Made by a program: the position numbers and the translations under genes
Notes under the pieces: model-generated
Database searches by the model: none
Seen by the model: the letters and a program-made list of their open reading frames with translations, nothing else
What the model was told of the DNA's origin: nothing
Source of the DNA: Fuerstiella sp.
GTDB lineage: Bacteria > Planctomycetota > Planctomycetia > Planctomycetales > Planctomycetaceae
Assembly (NCBI GenBank): GCA_029247265.1
Contig: JAQWLN010000081.1
Location: 1-64,000 of the forward strand
DNA: 64,000 nucleotides
Reading direction: 5' to 3'
Part shown: positions 18,815 to 27,255 of the stretch, one piece after another
How positions within the stretch are numbered: position 1 is the stretch's first letter
Layout: every line of letters begins with the position of its first letter

Positions 18815-19184
18815 GATTTCCTCAACTATTGACCAAGTCGAAAGGGTGAGAGAGAGAGGGAGGATCGATCGAAGTGCGAACGCGACTCCATATTCCCGTT
18901 CAAAGTATGAACAGAAAAATTATGGTGACCCTTGAGCAGGTCTTCGTGTTCTCAGGTTTCCCGGACGGGAAGAAGAGATGAGAGAGAAGGGATTTGTGAA
19001 CTCAGGAGTGAGTTCGGTTTGAGAGGCCGAGTGATAGCCCTAATCGACTTTTTATGTCAACACGGTATTCTCACAAAAAAACATAATCTGAAGCTCAATT
19101 GGAGACAAAGACGGAAAAGTGGAGGGCAAACCTCTGATTTGCCCTGAATCAGCACCCTGCACCGGCACATTCTGCAGCAGGACA
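18815..19184. other. Intergenic region with purine-rich tracts
   Basis: This 370-base gap lies upstream of the degenerate regulator gene. It holds two purine-rich tracts on the plus strand (18848-18863 and 18967-18991), which would be CU-rich in the regulator's leader RNA. It also holds an AT-rich patch near 19045-19090 and the hairpin at 19123-19145. No gene is supported. Confidence 0.5.
19123..19145 (-). terminator. Probable terminator of the KAS III gene
   Basis: The 8-bp stem AGGGCAAA/TTTGCCCT with a 7-base loop is 39 bases beyond the stop of the minus-strand KAS III-like gene. On the minus strand it is followed by TCCACTTTT, a poor T-run, so termination efficiency is uncertain. Confidence 0.5.
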
Positions 19185-20243
19185 TCACCGACCGGTGCCG
19201 CATTCGATACCCAGCATGACTGAGTTCAGTCCACTTCCGATCCCCAGCAGCGCCAGCTTCGCGCCGGCAGGTGGCGGATTCTGCTCCAGTCCCATGGCCA
19301 GCGCCATCGGCAGCGCGGCAGCCCCCGTGTTTCCGAACCGTTCAACGGTTGGAAAGTCCAGATTCGGGTCCAGTTTCAGCTTCTCCAGCAGCGTAGCGCG
19401 ATGCTGTTTGCCGACCTGGTGAGTAAAAACACAGTTGACATCCGCATTGCTCCATCCCACTTCGCTCTTCATTTTCTGCCACGTCCGCTCTGCCAGAGCG
19501 ATTCCGGCTCGCAGCAAGCCCTCTGAGTCCGTCTCCATTCGCGGCCGACTGTCTCCGTGAACTTCGGCTTCGACGCCCCCTGCGCACAGATCGTGCTGCG
19601 ACGTGTCCGACAGAAACGCTCCTCCAACCAGTTGGTGCCCAATCCGGCTCAGACTCCTGTGGCAGAGCACGATTGCTGCACTGCCGGAGCCGATGGTGAG
19701 CGACGCAAATGCTGATTTAATGGACTTTCGGGTGAGCGATTCGTCCTTCAGAAGGCTGTCGATCGTGCCCTCGACCAGTCCTCGCCCGGTTTCGGTACCT
19801 ACGATGACTCCGGCCCTGATTCGTCCCAGCTCGATCAGATCCGCGACCACCAGCATCCCGTTTAGCAGGCCAAGACAGGCGTTACTGACGTCCATGACCA
19901 GCGAATCATCGGGCAGCCCGACTCCTGCGTGTACGCCGGCTGCCGTGGCTGGTTCCATCTGATCTCGGCAAACCGAACCATGGATCAACGCACCAAATGC
20001 TTCCCGAGGCACTCCAGATGCCTCCACGGCCGCGTTTGCGGTCCGGACACTGATTTGTCCAGGTAGTGTGCCACGATCAAAGAAACGCCGCTCATGAATT
20101 CCCGTCATCAGTTCCAGACGGCCAAACGGCAGATTAAGGCGATTGTATACCGGCTCCAGTTGACGTTCGATGTCATCAGATGTGACAACGTTCGGCGGTT
20201 GACGATGCACTACCGCCTCGACACAGACATTCTTGTAACGCAT
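19185..20243 (-). CDS. KAS III / OleA-like thiolase-fold condensing enzyme
   Basis: 352 aa thiolase-superfamily enzyme of the FabH/OleA type, which joins acyl thioesters by Claisen condensation. The catalytic triad is visible: Cys in [13 protein letters not shown], His in [12 protein letters not shown] and Asn in [12 protein letters not shown]. Further matches are [13 protein letters not shown] and the C-terminal glycine-rich GIGSGLN. The SNACLG setting of the cysteine resembles OleA and related non-FabH enzymes, so head-to-head condensation or another special acyl product is possible. No acyl carrier protein, reductase or oleBCD gene is adjacent. It lies 29 bases downstream of a 68-aa gene and probably shares its transcript. 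Confidence 0.82.
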   Translation of the reverse strand: MRYKNVCVEAVVHRQPPNVVTSDDIERQLEPVYNRLNLPFGRLELMTGIHERRFFDRGTLPGQISVRTANAAVEASGVPREAFGALIHGSVCRDQMEPATAAGVHAGVGLPDDSLVMDVSNACLGLLNGMLVVADLIELGRIRAGVIVGTETGRGLVEGTIDSLLKDESLTRKSIKSAFASLTIGSGSAAIVLCHRSLSRIGHQLVGGAFLSDTSQHDLCAGGVEAEVHGDSRPRMETDSEGLLRAGIALAERTWQKMKSEVGWSNADVNCVFTHQVGKQHRATLLEKLKLDPNLDFPTVERFGNTGAAALPMALAMGLEQNPPPAGAKLALLGIGSGLNSVMLGIECGTGR

Positions 20244-20272
20244 GGATCAACACTCTGCGCTGGGTCCAGGGG

Positions 20273-20479
20273 CTACACGCCGGTAGCGGACACGGGATCG
20301 GTGACTTCCAGTCTTTGGGACAGCATCTGGATTTCATCCAGAAGGCCTCCGCGACGAAGGTCGTCCTGTTTCGTCGGATCTCGTGTTTCCAGCATGATCG
20401 AACTGCGTACGTAGCGCAGTCCCCGCAACAGCACATCGCGTTCGTAGCTGGTCAATTCAATCTGAAGGACTTCATCCAT
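20273..20479 (-). CDS. Small hypothetical protein (68 aa)
   Basis: Predicted from ATG 20479 (MDEVLQIELTSYERDVLLRG); the frame is open further upstream but the extension is Cys/Arg-rich and unlikely. The product is charged, helix-prone and soluble, with heptad-like Leu spacing (YERDVLLRGLRYVRSS, GLLDEIQMLSQRL), suggesting a small helical-bundle or coiled-coil protein. It precedes the KAS III-like gene by 29 bases on the same strand. I recognise no family. The protein-like composition and operon position are the reasons for calling it. Confidence 0.6.
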   Translation of the reverse strand: MDEVLQIELTSYERDVLLRGLRYVRSSIMLETRDPTKQDDLRRGGLLDEIQMLSQRLEVTDPVSATGV

Positions 20480-20839
20480 TGCGTTTCGATCCCTGCAAGT
20501 GGGTCTGGGAAACGCACAAATGCGGTCACATCCTGATTCCGAATTCATGCGCAGTTTTTGTTTCGGCAAGTCTACGCTGCCGCCTGTGTCGCCTCAAGCA
20601 CTTCGCTCAGAAAGAATCCTGTCTGCTCGATTTGGATGTCAGTGGCAGTGGCTTCGCCAAAGGTAATGGCCAGTTGTGTTTGACTAAAGCCTCTGTCAAT
20701 CGGAAAAGACAACCTAATCATCAACCTTGTGCGAGCGCCCGTGGGGAACGTACCTGTTGCCGTTTACCGCTCTGGGGTGACGTCCCGCATGGCCGCACAC
20801 GCCCCCATAGATGTGAAGCGGGCCTGAGATACGATGATG
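20480..20839. other. Intergenic region downstream of floA
   Basis: This 360-base gap separates the end of floA from the 68-aa gene on the minus strand. I see no gene with domain support and no clear terminator. A long plus-strand reading frame crosses it into floA but is Arg/Pro/Cys-rich and looks like a shadow of floA. Confidence 0.45.
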
Positions 20840-21844
20840 TTATGTTCCGCTGGCGCGAAGACCGCCGTTGCGGTATGCTGCTGCCATTGACATGGGGATT
20901 TCTGCTTCAGCCAGCACGACCTCTGCCTGGTTTTCCTGCGTCCGGGCTTTCATTTCCTGCTCGCTGGCCACCGCCTGAGCCCGACGCTCTTCAGCTTTCG
21001 CTCGAGCGATGCGGACGTCCGCTTCGGCCTGATCGGCCTGTAGCCGGGCGCCCACGTTGTCTCCGACGTCAATGTCGGCGATGTCGATGGAAACGATCTC
21101 GTAGGCCGTGTGCGAATCCAATCCTTTTTCCAGTACCGTCTTTGCGATCAGCATTGGATTGGCCAAAACTTCCTTATGCGTCATGCACGAGCCGATGGCG
21201 GAAACGATGCCTTCGCCGACTCGGGCGATGATCGTCTCTTCCGTTGCTCCACCAACCAATTGTTGCAGGTTTGTGCGGACTGTTACACGAGCACGAGATT
21301 TCAGCTGAATACCGTCACGTGCGACTCCGTCCAGCGTTGAACGTCCGTGGCGAGATGGATCCGGACAATCAATGACCTTCGTTTTTACACTCGTTTGAAC
21401 AGCTTCCAGCACGTTTCGGCCAGCGAGGTCGATGGCTGCGGCAGTGTTCCACTGCAGATCGATCTTGGCTCGATTGGCCGCGATCAGAGAACGAATAATG
21501 ATCGGTACATTACCGCCGGCCAGATAGTGCGACTCCATCCGATTCGTCGTGATGTTTTCCAGTCCCGCCTGCCGAGCCATAATGCGTGATTCCACGATCA
21601 CGTTGGGATTCACTTTTTTCAGCTTCATGACCACCATTTGCAGAGGCCCTACATTGGCTCCGGACATGAATCCCCGAAACCACAATGCCGCGACGGAGGC
21701 AAACATGCCAACTAAGATGAGCAGGATGAATCCGACGATCAGCAGGAACCCGCCCAGGAGAATCGTGACAAAATCGCCACCACCCTCATTGCCCTGCGCA
21801 AACTGAGTGAGCCGGGGTATCAATTCAACAACAGTCATTGCCAA
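20840..21844 (-). CDS. floA: Flotillin-like protein FloA
   Basis: 334 aa flotillin-like membrane-scaffold protein (UPF0365/FloA family) that organises functional membrane microdomains. An N-terminal hydrophobic hairpin ([18 protein letters not shown]) is followed by the SPFH-type domain ([59 protein letters not shown]) and an Ala/Glu-rich coiled coil ([19 protein letters not shown]). The C-terminus ends soon after [17 protein letters not shown]; the usual continuation (a DYYR-type tail in many FloA proteins) is missing, so the end may be shortened by about 15 residues. The coding region stands alone, without the common nfeD partner. Confidence 0.93.
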   Translation of the reverse strand: MAMTVVELIPRLTQFAQGNEGGGDFVTILLGGFLLIVGFILLILVGMFASVAALWFRGFMSGANVGPLQMVVMKLKKVNPNVIVESRIMARQAGLENITTNRMESHYLAGGNVPIIIRSLIAANRAKIDLQWNTAAAIDLAGRNVLEAVQTSVKTKVIDCPDPSRHGRSTLDGVARDGIQLKSRARVTVRTNLQQLVGGATEETIIARVGEGIVSAIGSCMTHKEVLANPMLIAKTVLEKGLDSHTAYEIVSIDIADIDVGDNVGARLQADQAEADVRIARAKAEERRAQAVASEQEMKARTQENQAEVVLAEAEIPMSMAAAYRNGGLRASGT

Positions 21845-22067
21845 TTCCTCGATATGCAGGACAGATCCTTAGTTGACCAATTGTACGGTGGGGCCATTCG
21901 ACTTCGCAACTGACCGGCACAGGAATCAAGTTCTCGGTGGGGTACCTGGTTTTACGCTCCGGGGGATACAAATATGGCTTCCCGCCCAGAACCACCCTGC
22001 CGGACTCAGCGCTTGTTCGCTGGTCTGTCGATAATCAAGTGCTCTATAGACGCTTGAAGCGTGATGT

Positions 22068-24071
22068 TTATTCAGCCTTCAGCACAAGTGCCCATGCGGC
22101 AATCTGTTGTGCAACCGACGGTTCTGACTCCGCTGGAAACGGTGGATTCAGCGTCCACACACCTGCGTCTCTAAGATCCAATGTGGCCTGCTCGGCCAGT
22201 GCCTGTGACTGAGGTGACTGGACGGCATCGCGAAATATCAAAAAAGACGGCGATTTGCGGGCGAGTTGTTCTGACGGTAGTCCCGAAACCTGCGGCCACG
22301 ACCTGACGTAAACGGCTGCACGGAGTAGCGGGAGTCTTTGATGAAGAAGTAATTGTGTACACAACTGAGACTGTTCCGCCTTTGCCACCAGGAGAATGCG
22401 GCGAGTATCGAGCTTTCTGCCTTTCGCTACTGTGGCCACCGCATCGGTGACGACAATTCGATCTTCTCGTCCTAGGTCTGTTTTTTCAGAATTTATCGGT
22501 ACCACCAGCAGCAGTCGGTGCTGCTCAGCAACGTCAGCCCATTGGCGGAGCACAGCTTCTGGCGGCGTAGTACTTTCAGAAAGCAGGACGACGACGCCGG
22601 TCGTCATGGCGACTTCGTCGTTCGGAACGTACGACCAAACACTGTTGCCGCTCTGTTCAGGTTTGTCTTCCTGACGATGCCACTCCACATCCAAAGGATC
22701 ACCATAGATTCGCGGCAGAAATTCCAGGGGCAGCGATGGCACTGTTCCGGGGCGGGTTTTCGCGGTGATGGTGATTGAGCTCATTGCGTCGCCCTGGGAC
22801 GACGCAATTGACAACTCCACCTGTTGATCCTGCTTGACTGCAATCAGGTTCTTCCGCAATTCGGCCGTTGATGTAATCTTTTCCCCGTCGACCGCTGTGA
22901 TGATCGCGCCGTCGTTCAGCCCGGCTCGGGCGGCAGGTGAATCCGGAAGTGCGTGGACCGGTACACCCTGGTCGTCCTCGCCGTTCGCATTACTTTCCGC
23001 CCCGTCGGCAATGATGCCCAGAAAACCCCGGGGCAATCGTTTCAGTTTGCTGGCCAGAACTACGTTTTTTTCCAGCAACTCGTCCCCGCGTTTTAACGTC
23101 AGACTGAGTGTTGAGCCGGCATACGACTTCTTGACGACGGATTCAAAGAGCCCGAAGCGAGTCGTTTGCAGGCCGTTCGCCCTTACGACCTGGTCGCCTT
23201 TATTCAGACCGGCGACGTCTGCTGGTGAGCCTGGATGAACAGCGCGAATCACAAAATCTGTGGCGAGTGGATTGCGCGTCGAAAAGCCGACTCCCATGAC
23301 TCCGTGAACAAGATCGCTGCCGGTACGCAGTCGTTCTGCGATATTCAGCGCGTCGACCGCCGGAATCGCGAATCCAATTCCGGAGTCATACCATTCCACC
23401 CCCGCACTGATTTCAGTCCCTGAATCGCCAGGGGACAATGGAACCAGAATTCCAAGTACCTCACCACTGAGTGAAATCAAAGGCCCGCCATAGTTAACCG
23501 GAGAGATTTTTGCATCGGTCTGAATGGCGATTCCGTGAACTCGATGCGTCGCACTGACAATACCCAGCGACGATGACGGTTGAGGGCCGGGGTACAGTTT
23601 TCCGACAGCGACCGACCACGCCCCCACTGCCGGCCAGCGTTCCGCAGCAAACCGTGGTGGAGCGACACCTTCTGACTCACATTTCAGCAGCACCAGCTTG
23701 TGGATATGATCCGTGGCGATGACCTTTGCGGCACTGCGATTTCCTGTGGAATCTTGCACAAGAATGCCGGCAGGACTGCCGTTGAACCCCAGTACACTCG
23801 TCAGCACCTCCCCATGTTCGCTGATGACGACTCCGGTTGTGACCTGTGAATTAACCGTCAGGTCGCCGCCGTTTGCTGTACCGATGATTCGAATACGAAC
23901 CACTCCGGGAGCTACCGTAGAAACGGCTTTTCGCACAGCGTTGCCTACTTTGTCCTCTGCACTCACGGTCGCAGACAGCAGTGACAGGAATACCAGGAAA
24001 ATTCGCAATCGTCGGCCGCATAGAAAGAATTTGCCACAGTGCGGCGGAATGATGTGCATGAAAATCCCCAT
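22068..24071 (-). CDS. Catalytically dead HtrA-like protease with two PDZ domains
   Basis: 667 aa exported protein; signal peptide near RIFLVFLSLLSATVSAED. Start ATG 24071 or 24059 (MHIIPPHC) is more plausible than the long upstream extension. The trypsin-like fold is recognisable, but the whole triad is lost: LTSVLGFNG replaces TNxHV, DHIHKLVLLK replaces the Asp motif, and SPVNYGGPL replaces GNSGGPL. Two PDZ domains follow (PGSPADVAGLNKGDQVV, and PDSPAARAGLNDGAII with ITAVDGEKI). A final region of about 200 residues resembles an alpha/beta domain (VVVLLSESTTPPE, LLVVPINSEKT, RRILLVAKAEQ). It probably acts as a peptide-binding scaffold or chaperone rather than a protease. The gene stands 175 bases after the methyltransferase fusion. 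Confidence 0.85.
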   Translation of the reverse strand: MGIFMHIIPPHCGKFFLCGRRLRIFLVFLSLLSATVSAEDKVGNAVRKAVSTVAPGVVRIRIIGTANGGDLTVNSQVTTGVVISEHGEVLTSVLGFNGSPAGILVQDSTGNRSAAKVIATDHIHKLVLLKCESEGVAPPRFAAERWPAVGAWSVAVGKLYPGPQPSSSLGIVSATHRVHGIAIQTDAKISPVNYGGPLISLSGEVLGILVPLSPGDSGTEISAGVEWYDSGIGFAIPAVDALNIAERLRTGSDLVHGVMGVGFSTRNPLATDFVIRAVHPGSPADVAGLNKGDQVVRANGLQTTRFGLFESVVKKSYAGSTLSLTLKRGDELLEKNVVLASKLKRLPRGFLGIIADGAESNANGEDDQGVPVHALPDSPAARAGLNDGAIITAVDGEKITSTAELRKNLIAVKQDQQVELSIASSQGDAMSSITITAKTRPGTVPSLPLEFLPRIYGDPLDVEWHRQEDKPEQSGNSVWSYVPNDEVAMTTGVVVLLSESTTPPEAVLRQWADVAEQHRLLLVVPINSEKTDLGREDRIVVTDAVATVAKGRKLDTRRILLVAKAEQSQLCTQLLLHQRLPLLRAAVYVRSWPQVSGLPSEQLARKSPSFLIFRDAVQSPQSQALAEQATLDLRDAGVWTLNPPFPAESEPSVAQQIAAWALVLKAE

Positions 24072-24246
24072 CGTTTTCTTGTCGGCCCGCGCAAAAGCAC
24101 CAGTTGGCAAAGGGTGTGTCGACAGGATAACAGGCTGATGTTGTCCGCCGCACCGATGCATTTCCATTCAGCCTGGTAAGCTGTCACTGTCCCGCTACCG
24201 AGTTCACAGTCACCATACCATGTGGCTGCGTGATGCTGAAGCGGTG

Positions 24247-25629
24247 TCAGCGACGAGGGACGTGATCCATCTGGAAATCGTCCAGATCCAGCGTTCCCGT
24301 TGCGCCATTCAGCCCGATCCTGATCACAATTTCTCGGGCGTTGGGAGGCACGGGTATGCGGCGCCGTGACTGCTGCCAGTTTGCGGTTCCTCGCCACTTG
24401 CCCACAATCTGAACGCCCAGTTCGCGACGAACGGAATCGTAGAAGTGAATGACGACAGCGGCGACGTCTGTCGCTGCCGGACCGGGAACCACCGAATCGA
24501 CTCGCGCCCACACAGCGAAGTCAAGTGCCGCGACATTGCGGCCGCTCACGGCACAGCCCTGCAGTGCCTGCGACAACTGACCGGGATCCTGATTGGAAAA
24601 CCGCAGGCAGACAGGGCCTCTCATCGGTTTCTCCGAACACATTTCCGCCTGTCGTTGATAATGCCAGCCGTCCACCCGGCCATCCTCGTTGCCGTCGATT
24701 TCGAAGTTGCCATTCACCAGACGTGGGCGTCTGGGATCGGGCTGTACCCGTCGCTGTTGTTCTGATTCACCCGTCATCGGCACAAACAGCGTCGGCACCA
24801 GTTTCTCTTCCTTCAACTCACCGCCCTCCTTGCGCAGCAGATAGAATGACTGTTGATATCGCTGTCCCTTCGGAATGATCATCATGCCGCCATCGCGAAG
24901 CTGATCGATGAGCGGCTGTGGAACATTCTCCGGCGAGCACGTCACAATCACCTTGTCGAATGGGGCGTGTTCTGCCCAGCCTTCGTAGCCGTCACCGTCA
25001 CGAACCTTGATATTGTCATAACCAAGTTTTGTCAGCCGCCGGGACGCGGACTTTGCCAGAGTGGAGACAATTTCCACGGAGTACACCTCCTTGACGATTT
25101 CGGCAAGTACCGCAGCCTGGTAGCCACTGCCTGTTCCCACTTCCAGAACGCGATCATCCGGTTGCGGGTCAATGGTGTCGGTCATGTACGCCACGATGTA
25201 GGGTGGAGAAATCGTTTGCTGCGAACCAATCGGTAACGCCGTGTCCTGATAGGCACGAGCTCGAAGCGTACCGCTGACGAACTCGTGACGCGGCACGTTT
25301 CGAACGGCTTCAAGCACATGAGGATTCGTAATTCCTTCGGCCTCTATAACTTCGGCAACCATTCGCCGTCGAATTTCCGAAAACCGGTCGCGAGACTGCG
25401 CCCAGCAATGCGACACCTGTGTCAGAATCATCAGGGCTATGAGGGTGGCTTGCACGACCGTGCTCCGCAGAGCCGACGTCGCCGGACGAACGCCCTGCAG
25501 CCTGTCCACCGTGGTCCGGCAGTCTGCCGCAACTGTATTAGCTGACGATGGCTCGGCACTCACGGGGTGACCTGAATCCGTGATCTGGAGAGAGCTATTA
25601 CGTGAGATGGATTGGATAGTCAGCATCAT
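24247..25629 (-). CDS. Exported isoaspartyl O-methyltransferase fused to a C-terminal beta-sandwich-like domain
   Basis: 460 aa. The central 215 residues are a protein-L-isoaspartate O-methyltransferase: PRHEFV, AYQDTALPIGSQQTIS, the SAM-binding motif VLEVGTGSGYQAAVL, IVKEVYSVEI and DQLRDGGMMIIP. Such enzymes repair age-damaged Asp/Asn residues. A hydrophobic stretch (TLIALMILTQVSHCWAQ) before the domain looks like an export signal or anchor, preceded by about 60 polar residues. The last about 170 residues (LVNGNFEIDGNEDGRVDGW, GTLDLDDFQMDH) resemble a carbohydrate-binding beta-sandwich. ATG 25629 is preferred since the longer frame overlaps the glycosyltransferase gene. Export of a SAM-dependent enzyme would be odd, because SAM is cytosolic. 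Confidence 0.85.
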   Translation of the reverse strand: MMLTIQSISRNSSLQITDSGHPVSAEPSSANTVAADCRTTVDRLQGVRPATSALRSTVVQATLIALMILTQVSHCWAQSRDRFSEIRRRMVAEVIEAEGITNPHVLEAVRNVPRHEFVSGTLRARAYQDTALPIGSQQTISPPYIVAYMTDTIDPQPDDRVLEVGTGSGYQAAVLAEIVKEVYSVEIVSTLAKSASRRLTKLGYDNIKVRDGDGYEGWAEHAPFDKVIVTCSPENVPQPLIDQLRDGGMMIIPKGQRYQQSFYLLRKEGGELKEEKLVPTLFVPMTGESEQQRRVQPDPRRPRLVNGNFEIDGNEDGRVDGWHYQRQAEMCSEKPMRGPVCLRFSNQDPGQLSQALQGCAVSGRNVAALDFAVWARVDSVVPGPAATDVAAVVIHFYDSVRRELGVQIVGKWRGTANWQQSRRRIPVPPNAREIVIRIGLNGATGTLDLDDFQMDHVPRR

Positions 25630-25726
25630 AGAATTACTTTGTTTTTTGTTGCCGAAGCTCTCTCGGTGCCTGGCCGGACAGCGCCGTCGGACGGATTGGT
25701 CGCGGGCTGGATTGTCTTCGTCATGT

Positions 25727-26914
25727 TTAATCAGACCTGCCTGTCGCCGCTGCCGTTTCGAGCAGGTTTCCCAGACGTTCAGCGGATGCTGAAATTGAAA
25801 AATTGCGGCGGACGTGGTCGGTCGCTGCAGAAGTATAACGTTTCGCAAGGCTACCATCTGCCACGAATTTTCCAATCTCTGCTGTCAGAGCGTTTACGTT
25901 TCCGGTTGGGCACAGCGCTCCAAACCGACCGTTTTCCAAAATCTCTGCAGGTCCGGACGGGCAGTCGGTGGAAAGCACGGCCGTTTCACAGGCCATTGAT
26001 TCGAGCAGCACATTGGGCATCCCTTCAAAAAAAGAAGGGAGCACGAACAGGTCCGCGGACTTGTACCAGGCAGGCGCCTCGCTGCGGAATCCCGGCAGTC
26101 GCACGGTGTCCTGCAAACGAAGTTCGGCGATCTGCGTTTCGAGAGCCTGTCTTCCATCACCTTCTCCCATGATCACCAATCGAAAATCCACGTCGGGCTG
26201 CTGATTCTGCAGACGAGCGACCGCGTCCACCAGCAGATGGAACCCCTTCTCTCGGTTCAGTCGGCCAGCCGTTACGATTCGAAATGTCTGCCTGCCCGCC
26301 GCCGTTGTGTTCCACCAGGCGTCGTTGATCTGTACCTCGGCCTGTCGTGTCACACGGTCGATGTCGACGCCGTTGTGCAGCGTTGTGACTGAACGCGGTA
26401 CCAGCCCGTAAAACGTTTCCGCTGATCGGGCAGCGCCGCTGGAATTGGCAACAACGCAGGCGGACCGGGCATAGAGTCGTCGCAACCGTCGTCGCTTGAC
26501 TGACTGGAACCGTCCAGCGACGGAGCGGAACCCATACTTCGGGTCCGTCACAATTGTCGAAACGTTTGGAACATCGACTCGCTGTGCTGCGTCGGCGGCA
26601 ATCAGTGTCATCAGGAAGGTGCGATCGTAGCTGACGTCGGCCTGAACTTCGCGCAGAAATCGGCTCATGTCATGGACTCGCCTGCGGTGCATTGCTCCTG
26701 GAAAGACAGTTGAGCGATTGGTGTTGCGTGATTCAAATGTGGTTATTGGAACGTCTTCGGGAACCTCAGTCAGAAGAGGTCCGGAGCCATAGACCAGGTA
26801 AAGGAATGGTTCAAAGCGGGTCCGGTCAATGTGTCTTAACAGTGAGACCAACTGCCGCTCTGCCCCTCCGCCATGCATCGAGCCGATGGAAAAGACAACT
26901 TTGATTCGTGACAT
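25727..26914 (-). CDS. Family 4 glycosyltransferase (GT-B fold)
   Basis: 395 aa. It transfers a sugar from a nucleotide-sugar donor to a cell-surface glycan or lipid; acceptor unknown. The N-terminal GT-B domain has SIGSMHGGGAERQLVSLL. The C-terminal Rossmann domain has VTAGRLNREKGFHLLVDAV, MGEGDGRQALE, LPGFRSEAPAWYKSADLFVLPS and the donor-binding EX7E motif in EGMPNVLLESMA. Start ATG 26914 opens MSRIKVVFSIGS. It is divergent from dnaA across 341 bases and is followed after 97 bases by the methyltransferase fusion on the same strand. Confidence 0.93.
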   Translation of the reverse strand: MSRIKVVFSIGSMHGGGAERQLVSLLRHIDRTRFEPFLYLVYGSGPLLTEVPEDVPITTFESRNTNRSTVFPGAMHRRRVHDMSRFLREVQADVSYDRTFLMTLIAADAAQRVDVPNVSTIVTDPKYGFRSVAGRFQSVKRRRLRRLYARSACVVANSSGAARSAETFYGLVPRSVTTLHNGVDIDRVTRQAEVQINDAWWNTTAAGRQTFRIVTAGRLNREKGFHLLVDAVARLQNQQPDVDFRLVIMGEGDGRQALETQIAELRLQDTVRLPGFRSEAPAWYKSADLFVLPSFFEGMPNVLLESMACETAVLSTDCPSGPAEILENGRFGALCPTGNVNALTAEIGKFVADGSLAKRYTSAATDHVRRNFSISASAERLGNLLETAAATGRSD

Positions 26915-27255
26915 AAATCAGGAGTTTCAGTGAGAGCATGTTTTTCTGATTCGGCAATCAGAAATGTCGGTTTCTTCGCACCAATTTTAGAAGTGGTGTT
27001 CTAAAACGGACTTACGTTCCGCGTCTGTTTTTGCGCATGATAAATGACGCTGCGTCATTTGACAGTTGGTTATTGCGAGTTAAGATCGTCGCCGTTGAGT
27101 TGAGTAAGACATGCGACGGAATTCTGCACCTCTGTCGCACGTATCCACACATGAGTTATCTCCCGACGTGTCTGCCGTAGGCGACGGAGTGCCGGTCTTC
27201 TGCACTTTTCCTCTCCTTGGTCAGCTGCTGCGCGGAGTTTCGATGGAGGGGTCGC
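26915..27255. other. Divergent control region upstream of dnaA
   Basis: This 341-base gap between the divergent glycosyltransferase and dnaA genes holds a 19-bp perfect palindrome (27042-27060), one DnaA-box-like 9-mer (GTATCCACA, 27141-27149; 8 of 9 match to TTATCCACA) and AT-rich patches near 26940-27010. One box is too few to call an origin. Confidence 0.5.
27042..27060. promoter_or_regulatory. Perfect palindrome upstream of dnaA (candidate operator)
   Basis: AAATGACGC-T-GCGTCATTT is an exact inverted repeat with a one-base centre, the geometry of a dimeric-regulator site. It lies about 195 bases upstream of the dnaA start and about 130 bases upstream of the divergent glycosyltransferase. 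No regulator can be assigned. Confidence 0.5.

Noticed and set aside
26915-27255. Possible chromosomal origin (oriC) next to dnaA
   Set aside because: Only one DnaA-box-like 9-mer and no clear AT-rich unwinding element were found; dnaN is not adjacent.
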